Below, piece after piece: positions 33,625 through 43,900 of a stretch of 64,000 nucleotides of DNA. Each line of letters begins with the position of its first letter. Position 1 is the first letter of the stretch. Origin of the DNA: Schizophyllum amplum (taxonomy: Eukaryota > Basidiomycota > Agaricomycetes > Agaricales > Schizophyllaceae); the NCBI GenBank assembly GCA_007026445.1, contig VDMD01000053.1, forward strand, positions 62,001-126,000. Direction: 5' to 3'. The notes below the pieces were generated by a model. That model was not told where the DNA came from. It saw only the letters and a program-made list of their open reading frames with translations, and made no database searches. Made by a program: the position numbers and the translations under genes.

Positions 33625-36581
33625 ATGTCGGATCTATACCGCTCAGCAATGAGCGCTCGTCTCGCGAAACTACCAGCAGACCTGCCACCCTCTGCAGAGG
33701 ACGAAGAGGAGGAGGACGAGGAGAATGATTCGCTGGGCTCTTTGCCCGGGAGTGGCCTGGGTCCCCCAGCGTTGTGCGTCCCTTTGCAAGGCTCCCAGAC
33801 ACCCATCGTCTGATCACACCCCCATAGCAAGGCAAAGACCCCGCGCACGCGAACGAAGCGCGAGCCGAACCCTGCATTCGCACCCATCTCCGCTGCGCCC
33901 TTCTTCGCCGACGCGGCGCAGATCGCGGTGCCGAACCGCGAGCTCGACATGCGCATCTACTATACCCCACCCAAGTTCTCGGACGGCACGGTGATGGTGT
34001 GCCACCACGGCGCGGGGTACAACGGGCTCAGCTTTGCGTGCTTTGCGAAGGAGGTGGCGGAGATGAGCAAGGGCGAGTGCGGCGTGATGGCGCTCGACGC
34101 GCGCAGGCATGGTGCGTGGCCGTGTCTTGTCCGTATACCCTCAAGGCTGACTCTCGTGCAGGGAAAACGACGACGACGGCGGAGAAGGAGGACGAGGATC
34201 TGTCGATCGACGTGCTGGTGCAGGATCTCTTCGCGCTATTGACCACCACGTTCCCCGACCCCGCCGCCGCGCCGTCCTTCGTCGTGAGCACATCCGCAGG
34301 CGGTTGGTCACTTGGGGGATAACACGATCCAGCTCGTAGGACACAGCATGGGCGGCTCGGTCATGACCCGCGCGTGCCCTCTGCTGCTCGAACGCAGGTA
34401 TCGCGTCACCGGCGTATCCGTCCTCGATGCCGTGGAAGGTGCTTGCCGAACCCGCCCTACCCTATCCATTACTGACGGGAGCCAACCAGGCTTCGCACTC
34501 GACGCCCTCCCACACATGAACAGTCTCCTGAACGCACGCCCGGACGGCTTCGACAGCCTCGAAGACGCGGTCGAGTGGCAGTACGTGGGCCCTCCCACTT
34601 CTTTCCATTCTCACTCATTCCTTCGGGCTAGCTGTACCACGAAGACCATCCGCAACGCGCACAGCGCGCGCGTATCCATCCCGCCCATCATGACCGAAGC
34701 ATCGCCCGGCGGTGTCCTCAAGTACGTGTGGCGCACCCCACTACGCTCGACGGCGCCGTATTGGAGAGGTGCACGCGCCTGTGTGCTATTTTCGCCTGCT
34801 TGACTCACGGGTGCTATGCCAGGCTGGTTCGAGGGCCTGTCGAAGAAGTTTCTGGAAGCCAAGACGGCGCGGATGCTCGTACTTGCAGGTGAGGGATTCG
34901 ATCCTGGCTTGCGAGCGGTGCTCAGCGCGCCTACTCCTCCGCGTCACTCCGCATACACCCCATCCTCGCACCCTACTCATCCTCATCACTCCTCGTACTA
35001 TTCATCCTCGTCACTTCTCGTACTACTCCTTCTCGTCCCTCCGCATACACCTCATCCCTCCGCATACACCTCATGCTCCCACTACTCATACTCACACCAC
35101 CCACCAGGAACCGACCGCCTGGACAAGGAGCTCATGATCGGGCAGATGCAGGGCAAGTTCCAGATGGAGGTCGTCGCCGGGGTGGGGCATCTGTTGCACG
35201 AGGTGCGTCTGGCTCTCGGCATATGTGCCTGGCTCGCGATGATCTGTGTGCGGTGTCGGTTTTTTTGTATGCTGCGTCGGGGATTTGTATGCTGCGTCGG
35301 GGATTTGTATGCTGCGTCGGGGTTTTATATGCTGCGTTGGGGCTTTGTGTGCTGCGTCCGCGCTCAGCAGCGTCTGCGATCTTCAGCAGCTTCTGCACCG
35401 CGCCGCGCTATTCCGCTGTGCCTCGCTCTTGGCCATCTTTGTCTGCCCGCCCCTGATGCATATGTTGTTTCCATCGCGTCTTGCTCTTCGTCGTCTTTCG
35501 CTCTTCATCGTCATATTCTCCCTTTGCGTCGTCGCCTCCGCTCTCTTCATCGTCGCCTCTGCTCTCTTCATCGTCGCGTCCGCTCTCTACATCGTCGCGT
35601 CCGCTCTCTTCATCGTCGCCTCCGCTCTCTCTTCGTCGTGGTCTTGTTTCTCTTCGCCGTTCTCTTCTCTCTCATCATCGTCGTCCTCCCTCTCATCATC
35701 GTCAGCCCCCCTCTCTTCATCGTCGCCTCCTCTCTCATCATCGTCAGCCCCCCTCTCTTCATCATTGTCCTGCCTGTCCTGCCTCTCTTCGTCGTTGTCC
35801 TGCCTCTCTTCGTCGTTGTCCTGCCTGTCCTGCCTCTCTTCGTCGTTGTTCTCGCTTCACTGCCTATTATCATCATTATCCTCGCTTCAGTGCCCTGCCC
35901 TTCACTTCCTTCCTACTGCCCTTCACTTCCTTCCTACTGCCCTTTACTTCCCTCGTGCTTGTGTTCCCGCCATATGTATACCCTTGTATCTCCTTCATGC
36001 CCCTCCTGTGTATCTCCTCCAATCATATCATGTGCAACTCCTTCGTTCCCATCCCGTGTGTCTCCTTCATCCCCATCCCGTGTGTCTCCTTCATCCCCAT
36101 CCCGTGTGTCTCCTTCGTTCCCATCCTATGTATCTCCTTCATTCAATCCTGTCCATCCTTTGCGCCACCCTTCGCATCCTTCGCACACACCCTTTACATC
36201 CTTTGCGCCACCCACTAACCGCTGACCGACGCTTGCGCCTCTCACTCACGCTTCCGCCTCTCACTCGCGCTTCCGCCTCTCACTGACCCTTCTGCCTCTC
36301 ACTCACGCTTCCGCCTCTCACTGACGCTTCCGCATCTTACTCACGCTTCCGCATCTTACTCACGCTTCCTTCTCTCACACACACTTCCTTCTCTCACTCA
36401 CGCTTCCACCTCCCACTAACCCCCCCTTTGTATCCTTCCTCCCCTCCACCTCTCACTAACCCTCCCACTAACCCACCTCACCCCCCAGGACGACCCAACC
36501 CGCCTCGCGGAGATCCACATCGGGTTCTGGCGCCGGAACGAGCGTATGGTGGGGGGTGTGAAGAAGGTTGGGGATATTTAG
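33625..36581 (+). CDS. Protein phosphatase methylesterase 1 (PP2A demethylase)
   Basis: Nine exons: 33,625-33,773; 33,828-34,111; 34,162-34,283; 34,333-34,438; 34,490-34,580; 34,632-34,768; 34,823-34,888; 35,108-35,202; 36,489-36,581 (1,143 nt, 380 residues). The alpha/beta-hydrolase landmarks are all present: VCHHGAGYNGLSFA, the nucleophile elbow LVGHSMGGS, the acid in VLDAVEGFALDALPHM, the UV-like segment RNAHSARVSIPP, and the histidine in MEVVAGVGHLLHE preceded by DRLDKELMIGQMQGKFQ. The enzyme removes the C-terminal Leu methyl ester of the PP2A catalytic subunit (family knowledge). Introns 1-6 are 49-54 nt, but intron 7 is 219 nt and intron 8 is 1,286 nt, both filled with CT-rich tandem repeats. 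The start is the ATG of MSDLYRSAMSARLAKLP, as in fungal orthologs. Confidence 0.93.
35203..36488. repeat. Minisatellite-filled 1,286-nt intron of the methylesterase gene
   Basis: At least five unrelated arrays follow one another. 35,265-35,360: TTGTATGCTGCGTCGGGGAT, 20 bp. 35,500-35,880: CGTCGCCTCCGCTCTCTTCA-type. 35,905-35,950: CCCTTCACTTCCTTCCTACT. 36,045-36,130: CATCCCGTGTGTCTCCTTC. 36,235-36,430: CTCACTCACGCTTCCGCCT, many copies. The flanking donor (GAG|GTGCGT) and acceptor (CCCCCCAG|GAC) rejoin the conserved GHLL-HE and DDPTRLAEI segments exactly. Confidence 0.9.
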
Positions 36582-36649
36582 GCGACGAAGGTTGGGGATG
36601 TTTAGGTGTGCCAGGTGTGGGTCAGGGCAACGGCGCAGCTGCTTCATGG

Positions 36650-37430
36650 CAACAGTATGGATGTGGTATGGTGGGGGTTGGATGCGGTATGGCGATGTGG
36701 ACGCGGTATGGCGACAGCGTGGATGCGGTATGGCGATGTGGAGGCGGTATGGCGATGCGGAGGCGGTATGGCGATGTGGATGCGGTATGGCGGTATGGAG
36801 GCGATTTCCGTGACTCACCCGTAATCTCGACGCAGGGCAACATGTACCAACTAGCTGAGCAACATGTACCAACTAGCTGAGCAACATGTACCAACTAGCC
36901 GATCGAATACAATTTATACTATGCAGGTCCTGATGGCTGTCTGGCCGGGTCGCGGAGAGGATGTCCGGTCAACAAGACTGCACATAGGAACAAGGTCAGT
37001 CGTCATCGGCTTGTGTACTGATTACAGGCGTTTACATTCGAGATCTGCGTCCATGCTGTTCAAGGCTAAAGCATATGCTCTGCTTAGGCTCGAACTTGGA
37101 CAGGTTCTGCTCTCGAAGCCGGACAGGTCTGCTCTCGAAGCCGGACAGGTCTGCTCTTGAAGCCGGACAGGTCTGCTCTTGAAGCCGGACAGGTCTGCTC
37201 TTGAAGCCGGACAGATTCTGCTCAACGGAAGGACAAGACATTGCGACCACGACATGGAGGAGAACAAGAAACTTACACTCTACATTGCGTTTACACAGAA
37301 ACAATAATCGTACAAGAGAAGCTACATCTAATACAGGAACAATGTTCGCAAGCCCTCAAGGCCGCGACGCTGCATCTCAAGGCCGCGACGCTGCATCTCA
37401 AGGCCGCGACGCTGCATACGGGAACCGCCT
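36650..37430. repeat. Four minisatellites between methylesterase and transporter
   Basis: 36,655-36,805: units around GATGCGGTATGGCGATGTGG, about eight copies. 36,838-36,900: GCAACATGTACCAACTAGCT, three copies. 37,098-37,212: a 22-bp unit AGGTCTGCTCTCGAAGCCGG, five copies. 37,355-37,420: CAAGGCCGCGACGCTGCATC, three copies. No gene is seen between them. Confidence 0.9.
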
Positions 37431-37453
37431 GCACCTCGGGAAACGCCTGCACC

Positions 37454-39865
37454 TCACAGCGTATAGCGGAACTGAAGAGGTATGGTCAGCGTCGTTGCAA
37501 GCTACCACAGCCTGATAAAGCTACCACTGCCTGATAAAGCTACCACAGCCTGATAAAGCTATCACAGCTCAAAAAAGCACTCACGTAGGGGTTCTCGAAA
37601 TCGGTAAGATCTTTCTCGCCGTTGATCTTGCCCTGGCGGATGCGCTCCTCGTCCGTGAGGCCGTCGTTCGCCTGCGCGCGGTCGCGGCGGCGGTTGCGCA
37701 GCACGAGGATCGTGCGCCAGGCTAGAGGTAGGTAGTTATCAGCCCTGTGCTCGTTGTTCGACAGCTCGACATAACGAGGCCGTTCAACAGCTCAACCCCA
37801 AATACGCTCCACCCAAATACGCTCAACCCAAATGTGACGCTCAACCCAAATAGTACGCACTGGCGATGATGATAATCTCGAGCCCGAAGCACACGACGCA
37901 GCCGACGACGCCGGGGATGTAGGTCGGGGCGTCCTCGGATTTGAAGATCTGGGAGCCGACCATGTTGCCGACGCAGTACATCATGAACGTCCAGGACGAG
38001 GTGAGCGTGCGCTTTGTGCGGCCGGGGAGGTTGCTGATAATTAGGGCTGAGCGGGGACGCTCGTTAGCATGATGTACACCATCTGCTGTCAAAGGGACAC
38101 GTACTCCAGGCGAGGAACAGGGAGAGCACGAAGGGGACGGTCATAAAGTACATGCCCCACTTGGACCACTGGACTCGGGAGGGAAGGTGAGTAATGTTCT
38201 GGGCTAGCGGGAAGGCCGGGGCGCGCACCTTGGTGTCATCGCGCGTGGGGATGAGCGCCATGCCGAGGAAGCCGATGAGCGGAGGGATGGTGGCAGCGCC
38301 CATGATGTAGAGCCGCAGGTTCTTGTACTTGCTGGTGACGATGCCGACGACGATGAAGATGAGGACGGAGGTGACGCTGCGCGGGATGCTGAGGAGGATG
38401 GTCTCCAGGTTCGCTGAGGAGCTCGTTAGCGCGAGCATTGAACATACGCAGGACGTTGTGGGACGTACTGAAGCCGAGGTCGTGCACGATGATCGAGCCG
38501 AAGGTTGTGAGCCCACCATTCGGGACAGAGGAGCAGAACGCGTTGAAGCCCGCGAGCCAGAACTGTGGTATGTGCCGGTCAGTGTGAGGGTTTGGAGGTG
38601 CGCTAAATCGACGCACGCAGGGGTCAATAAGGCACTCCCGCGCCTGGTACCACTTCCACTCCTTCGTGCCCGTACGATCGTGGCCGACCTGATTGCGCAC
38701 AATACGCGTATTCGCCATCTTGCGCTCCTCCGCGCTCAGCCACGGCACCTCGCTCGGCGTGCCCAGGAAAATCAGGCAGAGTATGCCAATGACGACCGTG
38801 AGCCCGCCGAGGAAGTACGACATGTACCGCCACGCCTGGAGCTCGGGGTGCTTGTCCTGGAGCGAGCCGATGCCGTAGAGGATGAGGTCGGCGAGGACGC
38901 CGAAGCCGGCGTTGGCGCTCTGGAAGACGAGCGCGCGCGAGGCGTGCTCGCGGCGGGTGTACCAGCTGCCGACGACGAGGACGAAGCCGGGGGAGATGCA
39001 GCACTCGAAGAGGCCCTGTAGTGCGCGGAGGGCGATGAGCGTGCGGAAGTTCTTGGCTGGGGGAAAGGTGAGCGGCAGTGGCATGTACTCTGAGCTTGAG
39101 GCTTACCGAAACCAATGCCTAGCACAGTGAAGCCCCAGCAGATCATATAGATCGACCTTCGAGATATCAACGACTGGCAGGTGGGAAACTGGAGGAGGAC
39201 GTACAGCGTCTTGCCCATCCGCCACCTCTGAAGGAGCAAATTGGACGGGAATTCGAAGCACATGTATGTCAGGTCTGTTCATCAGACGTCAACCGTCCGC
39301 CGACTACTGAGCAATTTGACGTGACGTACAGAAGATGGTCGTGAGCCATGAGTACTGGGCGCCAACAAGGCCAGTGTCTGTGCGACAGTCAGCACGCCAT
39401 TGTAAATTGGCATTGACGACGTTTCTCGCCTTCACGCAGTCCGAAGTTCGCCATCGTGCCCAGTGCAGTCTTGTCCGTCTGCTGAATGCCATCTACGAGG
39501 AACGAAGCGAGCGTAAGTAAGTGCCGTCCACGTTTCCAGTAGTCCCGGGCTTACAGCAGAGCCACATCAGGGGCAGCAGGTACCAGTCTACACGCATCGT
39601 CAGACTCAGGTGCGAAAAGTGGGATGGCTGCAACGTACCAATCTTCCGTCTGAGCTTCCCGAACTGCTCCTTCGTGTACGACGAGTCGATGATGACTACA
39701 ACATGGTCAGACCTCGTCAATCGGTGAACCTGATCACGCACCTTCATCGTCGTCCGCATCGACCACATAGACGGCATCCGCCGTCGAGGTCTTCTCCAGC
39801 TCTGGCTTCTCATCGTAGGAGACCTTCTCGTCAAGGGCAGGGCGCGAGTCCACTTGAGCGGCCAT
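37454..39865 (-). CDS. Dal5-like MFS permease (anion:cation symporter family), 14 exons
   Basis: Exons 39,742-39,865; 39,639-39,695; 39,555-39,587; 39,430-39,492; 39,330-39,377; 39,205-39,274; 39,107-39,156; 38,617-39,056; 38,469-38,562; 38,229-38,413; 38,105-38,168; 37,861-38,046; 37,585-37,721; 37,454-37,471 total 1,569 nt (522 residues). An acidic cytosolic N-terminus leads to WYLLPLMWLCYGIQQTDKTA, then TGLVGAQYSWLTTIFYLTY, EFPSNLLLQRW, RALQGLFECCISPGF, GTPSEVPWLSAEER, FWLAGFNAFC, SIPRSVTSVLI, SNLPGRTKRTLTSS, and the end FENPYFRYTL, all hallmarks of the allantoate/ureidosuccinate-type fungal ACS subfamily. About twelve hydrophobic segments are visible. The true substrate cannot be read from sequence; related proteins carry allantoate, nicotinate, biotin and others. 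One intron (39,378-39,429) uses a GC donor. The last two long introns contain tandem repeats. Confidence 0.92.
37503..37570. repeat. 19-bp tandem repeat in the last intron of the MFS gene
   Basis: Three to four copies of TACCACAGCCTGATAAAGC lie in the 113-nt intron 37,472-37,584. The preceding intron (37,722-37,860, 139 nt) carries repeats of CTCAACCCAAATACG. Confidence 0.9.
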
Positions 39866-40904
39866 GACGAACCAAGAAGGAGAAGCGTGAGAGGGACTTC
39901 GAAGCTCGAAGCTGGCATGAGAAGCGCACTCCACCGCTTATAATGCTGGCGTTATCGTGCCGCGCATTGCTATCTCGCACATCCTCTTCAGCATGGGAGG
40001 ACCTGATAAGCGCCTTCTTCGTATGATGGAGTGCGAAAAACGGAGAAGGGACGCAGCCAAGAGGTCGGGATGGCCGCGGCGGTACTGAGATAAGATTGTA
40101 TAGACGGGAGAGGGCGACGTTCGACAGGTACATTGCTTGCCGAAGACATCCTGGGCCGTGCACGCATACTCGAGCCAAGCGTAGACATTGTCCCAGATAA
40201 GACGAGGATAGCTCTCAGCTTGACAGATACTGCAGTCGGTATCGGCGGAAACTTCAGTCGCACGAACGGATTTCCGAGTCGGACGAGAGTTGCGCAAGCT
40301 GCGGACCCCAATGCAGACTGCCGGGACAACCAGGTTCCCCTAGGATGTATGCGTCCAAAGTACCCATATATGGTCAGAACATGAATAGATAGAAGGCAGC
40401 TGACGGAAATGCACAAGAGTAGACGCGAAAGAGTATAATGATCGAGGGAAGTTAACAGAAAACGACCATCAAGTCACGTGTATGCCCGCTGGTGGACCCA
40501 CATTGTGGATTCAATTCCTACTTAGTCAGTACACTATGCCATCACCGGCCTCCAATCTCATGTGTTCTGCCTGTCCATATGGCCATGTCAGCGCTCGCAC
40601 ACTTGCCCCGTTTATGAGTCGGGAATAACGGGCGAACGACCTCCAAGTCGATGAGACGGGCGTTGCGTTACTTATGTTCACCGTAAGTCCATAAGTATGT
40701 AGTAGTACACTGTGCTTGTAGTTGGCCGTTCCTTCATATAGATGTAAGTAGATCAAGCAAGAATATAAGTACCCGAAAACACGCGGAAGAAAGAAGAAAG
40801 CACCTCCACACCCGCGAAGAGTCAGTCCATAGTCAAACTACGCCCTCCCAATCCATACCATCCCTCACCAAATTCCGCTTCTAATGTTCCAGTAATGCCC
40901 CCTT
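39866..40904. other. Intergenic spacer, no gene recognised
   Basis: About 1 kb of unique DNA between the transporter promoter and the 3' end of the large gene. Open frames of up to 142 codons on the - strand show no motif and no splice continuity. Confidence 0.5.
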
Positions 40905-43900
40905 CTAGTACTCCGAGACGGACGAGGACGACGCTGCGTATCCAGCCGACGACGCCGACCGCGGTATGTGCGCTCCTCGCGGGATGACCGGCGCTTGCGA
41001 GTTTGGCGGCACTTGCGCCATACGTGAGCTTGCCCGAGCAGCGTGCGCGTTTGCCGCCGCCTGCGCCGCGAGAGGGATGACTGGTACTGGTGGTACCCCA
41101 GGAACCGGTACGGGGCGCTCCTTCTTGCGCGTCGAGCTCGAAGACTGGGAGGTCCGCGTCGAATTCGAAGGCTGCGCCGTTCGCGATGTGGAGCTTGCCG
41201 GCTTGACCGCTTTGGGAGTGCCGGCACGGGTGCTGGGCGTCGAAGACCGGGCGTTGGTGGGTGTCTTCGCACGCGTGGAAGGTGTTGAGGAGCGGCTCGG
41301 CGTGGAAGGTGCATCGACCCGCCGAGGTGTAGGGGCCGCAACGCTGGACATTTTACCCTTGTCCCGCGATCTCCCTGCCTCCGTTGACCGTGATTGCGTG
41401 GACAAGGACGTGGAGGGGCGCTCGTCTGACGAGGAAGACGTCTGCGGCATGAAGCGATCGAGCATGTCCTGCGTGAGCCGCTGATACGAAGTCGTGATCT
41501 CCGTTCCGTCGTCCAGTACACGCGACTTCGTCTTTCCCGCCTTCTCCTGGCCCCGTGAAGCGCGCGAGTCCGGACGTTCTGGCCGCGGTCGCAGTGGCGA
41601 TGGTTCAGCGCGCGTTGTTGACTTGTCAGACCGTGACTTTTCCGACCGGCCATGCGACTTCTCTGACTGGGGTGCGGGAGACGACGTGCGCTGTGCAGAG
41701 AGCGACGACGTGGAATGATGGAGCGAGTACCACTCAACTTCACTCTCGGTCTTGGCGGCCTTTGATGACTTCGACTTGCCGACCGGCGTTTTCGATCTCG
41801 ACGGGACCTCGGACGGTGCAGGCGTCCTGGATCGGCTGGGTGTTTTTGGCCGCAGATTAGAAGGCGTCTTCGGTCGTCCGACACTAGCATTCGACTCAGA
41901 CGTCGTGGTCGACGGGATTGGAGCGACCGGGCGTGGCGGTAGCTTGGAGTACGACTGTGAGGAGTACTCCGACTCGACGTCGGTAACTCCAGCGCGCGAT
42001 CCTGTGCTTGACTCCTGCGCGTGCGAGTACGGCGCATAGCCATGCTGAGAGCGCGACGTGTAGGGAATGACGGGCTTCGACGTAGCCGTTCTAGACAACG
42101 TAGCATCGCGATCTCGTGACGCCCTCCAGTCAACAGCGTCGGAGGGCTGCGAGCGACTGCTGGTATCCCCATTCGTCCCCTTGGTCGCCGCCTATACCTG
42201 CCATCATCAATTGAGAGCCCGCTGTCCGTTAACGGCTCATACCCTGTGTCCGTGCTCGAGCTCGACTGCGGCGTGATCTGCGGCTGCTTTCCCTTCTGCG
42301 GCGACGGCGCTGGCTTGCGAGACGACGCCTGCGACGTTGGAGGTATTACTGGTCGCCTAGGGTGCAACACGATGTCGCTCTCATCGTCCGAGCTGACCAG
42401 CGTCTGCAACTCCTCCCCGTATTGCGACCTGTAGTACTCCCGCATCGCAGCTGAGCGCGTCGGCGTAGACTGCGAGGACGACGCCTTGGACGCCGTGGGC
42501 TGCATTTTGGCGGGTGTTGTCTGCAGCGCGGGTCTCTGCGCCTTGTTCGGCGTCGTCTTCTGCAATACAGGCGTCGGGCTGATGGCCCTCGTCGGAGCAT
42601 TTGAGCCGAGCTCGTCCGGCAGCCATCGGTCGAGGTCAATCATCCTGCTGTCGCGCCAGTCCTCCGTCGGGCCGCTGTCTCGGGTAGACGCCTGACTCGA
42701 GAGAAGCGTTTGCGGCCGAGCGACGAAGAGGTGGCCGAAGCCAAGCTCCGCACTACCAGTAGCCGAGTTATCGCGCACAAGATGCTTCTCGCGTGGGCCC
42801 GGGGAGCGATCTGTGCGTGGCGTGGTCTCCGGGGTCGCGAGCGAGCTTGTCGAGGGCATGGAGGAGGGCTCTGTGAGGCGTGGCGTTAACGGAAGTGGGT
42901 CACTGCTCGAGCTGCTCTCGGGAACGCCACGAGCCACGCTCTGAGCATCACTCCAGAGGGAGTCGCTGCTGGGTATCGTGCGCGGCGTCTGGTCGATCGT
43001 GCTCCTGCTTGGAATGCTCTTGATTGCGCGCATACTACTCGGCATGCTCTCAGCGAAGCTCGTGCGCGCATCACTGGTGGATAATGTCATCGTCGACCCC
43101 GTCGCTTTCCGCCGCAGCATCTCGTCTGTGTCAGTGAAGGACCGTCGGTTGATCGAGCCGATATCGCTGTGCCCGGGCAGGCCTGAAGGCAGATGTTCCA
43201 AGCTCTCCTCGATAATCGCGGACAACGTGCGGTTGGCGCCAGTGGACCAGCCATTAAAGTACGCGCGGTCATCCTCCATTGGTGGTGGCCCGTAAGGATA
43301 GTCATCGGGCGGCGGGTACGGCATCGGCATCCCAGGGTAACCATACGGCGCCTCCGGACCATCGTCCTCATCCACGTAGTCATAGCCGCGCTCCTGCAGG
43401 AATTGCATGCGGGCCACGTACTCGGGGAACTGGTCGCGTAAGCGGGCCCAGTCCTCGGGTGACCAGCCGTCAGAGCTCTCAACGTATCCCGACTGGCTTG
43501 CGAAGGCTCCTGAATGACCCGCAAACGACGGCGGATAACCCGCGACGTATTCCGGATGTCCCGGAAACGCCCCATGCTGCCTCCTTGCCGCATCGTGCGC
43601 CTCGTCGATGAAAGACGACGTGGCGCTGCTGCTCGTAGCGGACCCCCAGTCGCTACTGGGCTTCACGGACTCCCAGTCGCCGTCTGGCTTCATGCGCTCC
43701 CACGCGACGACCGGGCTGCCCTTTGCGAAAGGCGGGCCATTTGCAGGGACACGGACGACAGAGGCATCCTTCGCAGGGACGGCTGGAGGTATGACGCGGT
43801 CCGTGAAGCTCGACTCAGCCGACTGGGCGCGATATACCTCAGTCTCCCGTCCGTGCACATCAAAGGCAGGCGTGGGCTGGCTAGATGGTGCTGGGTATTT

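Noticed and set aside
34816..36225. A 469-codon + strand frame through the methylesterase exons and long intron
   Set aside because: It reads through intron repeats; the conserved exons splice around it.
39938..40416. Open - strand frames downstream of the large gene's neighbour (119-142 codons)
   Set aside because: No recognisable motif, overlapping one another, no splice chain; treated as spacer.
40865..42155. Continuation of the large gene's exon 6 frame past 42,198 as an Arg-rich C-terminus
   Set aside because: A 41-nt GT-AG intron at 42,157-42,197 switches to a frame with the same Ser/Pro/Thr style as the rest of the protein; the Arg-rich frame is a shadow.
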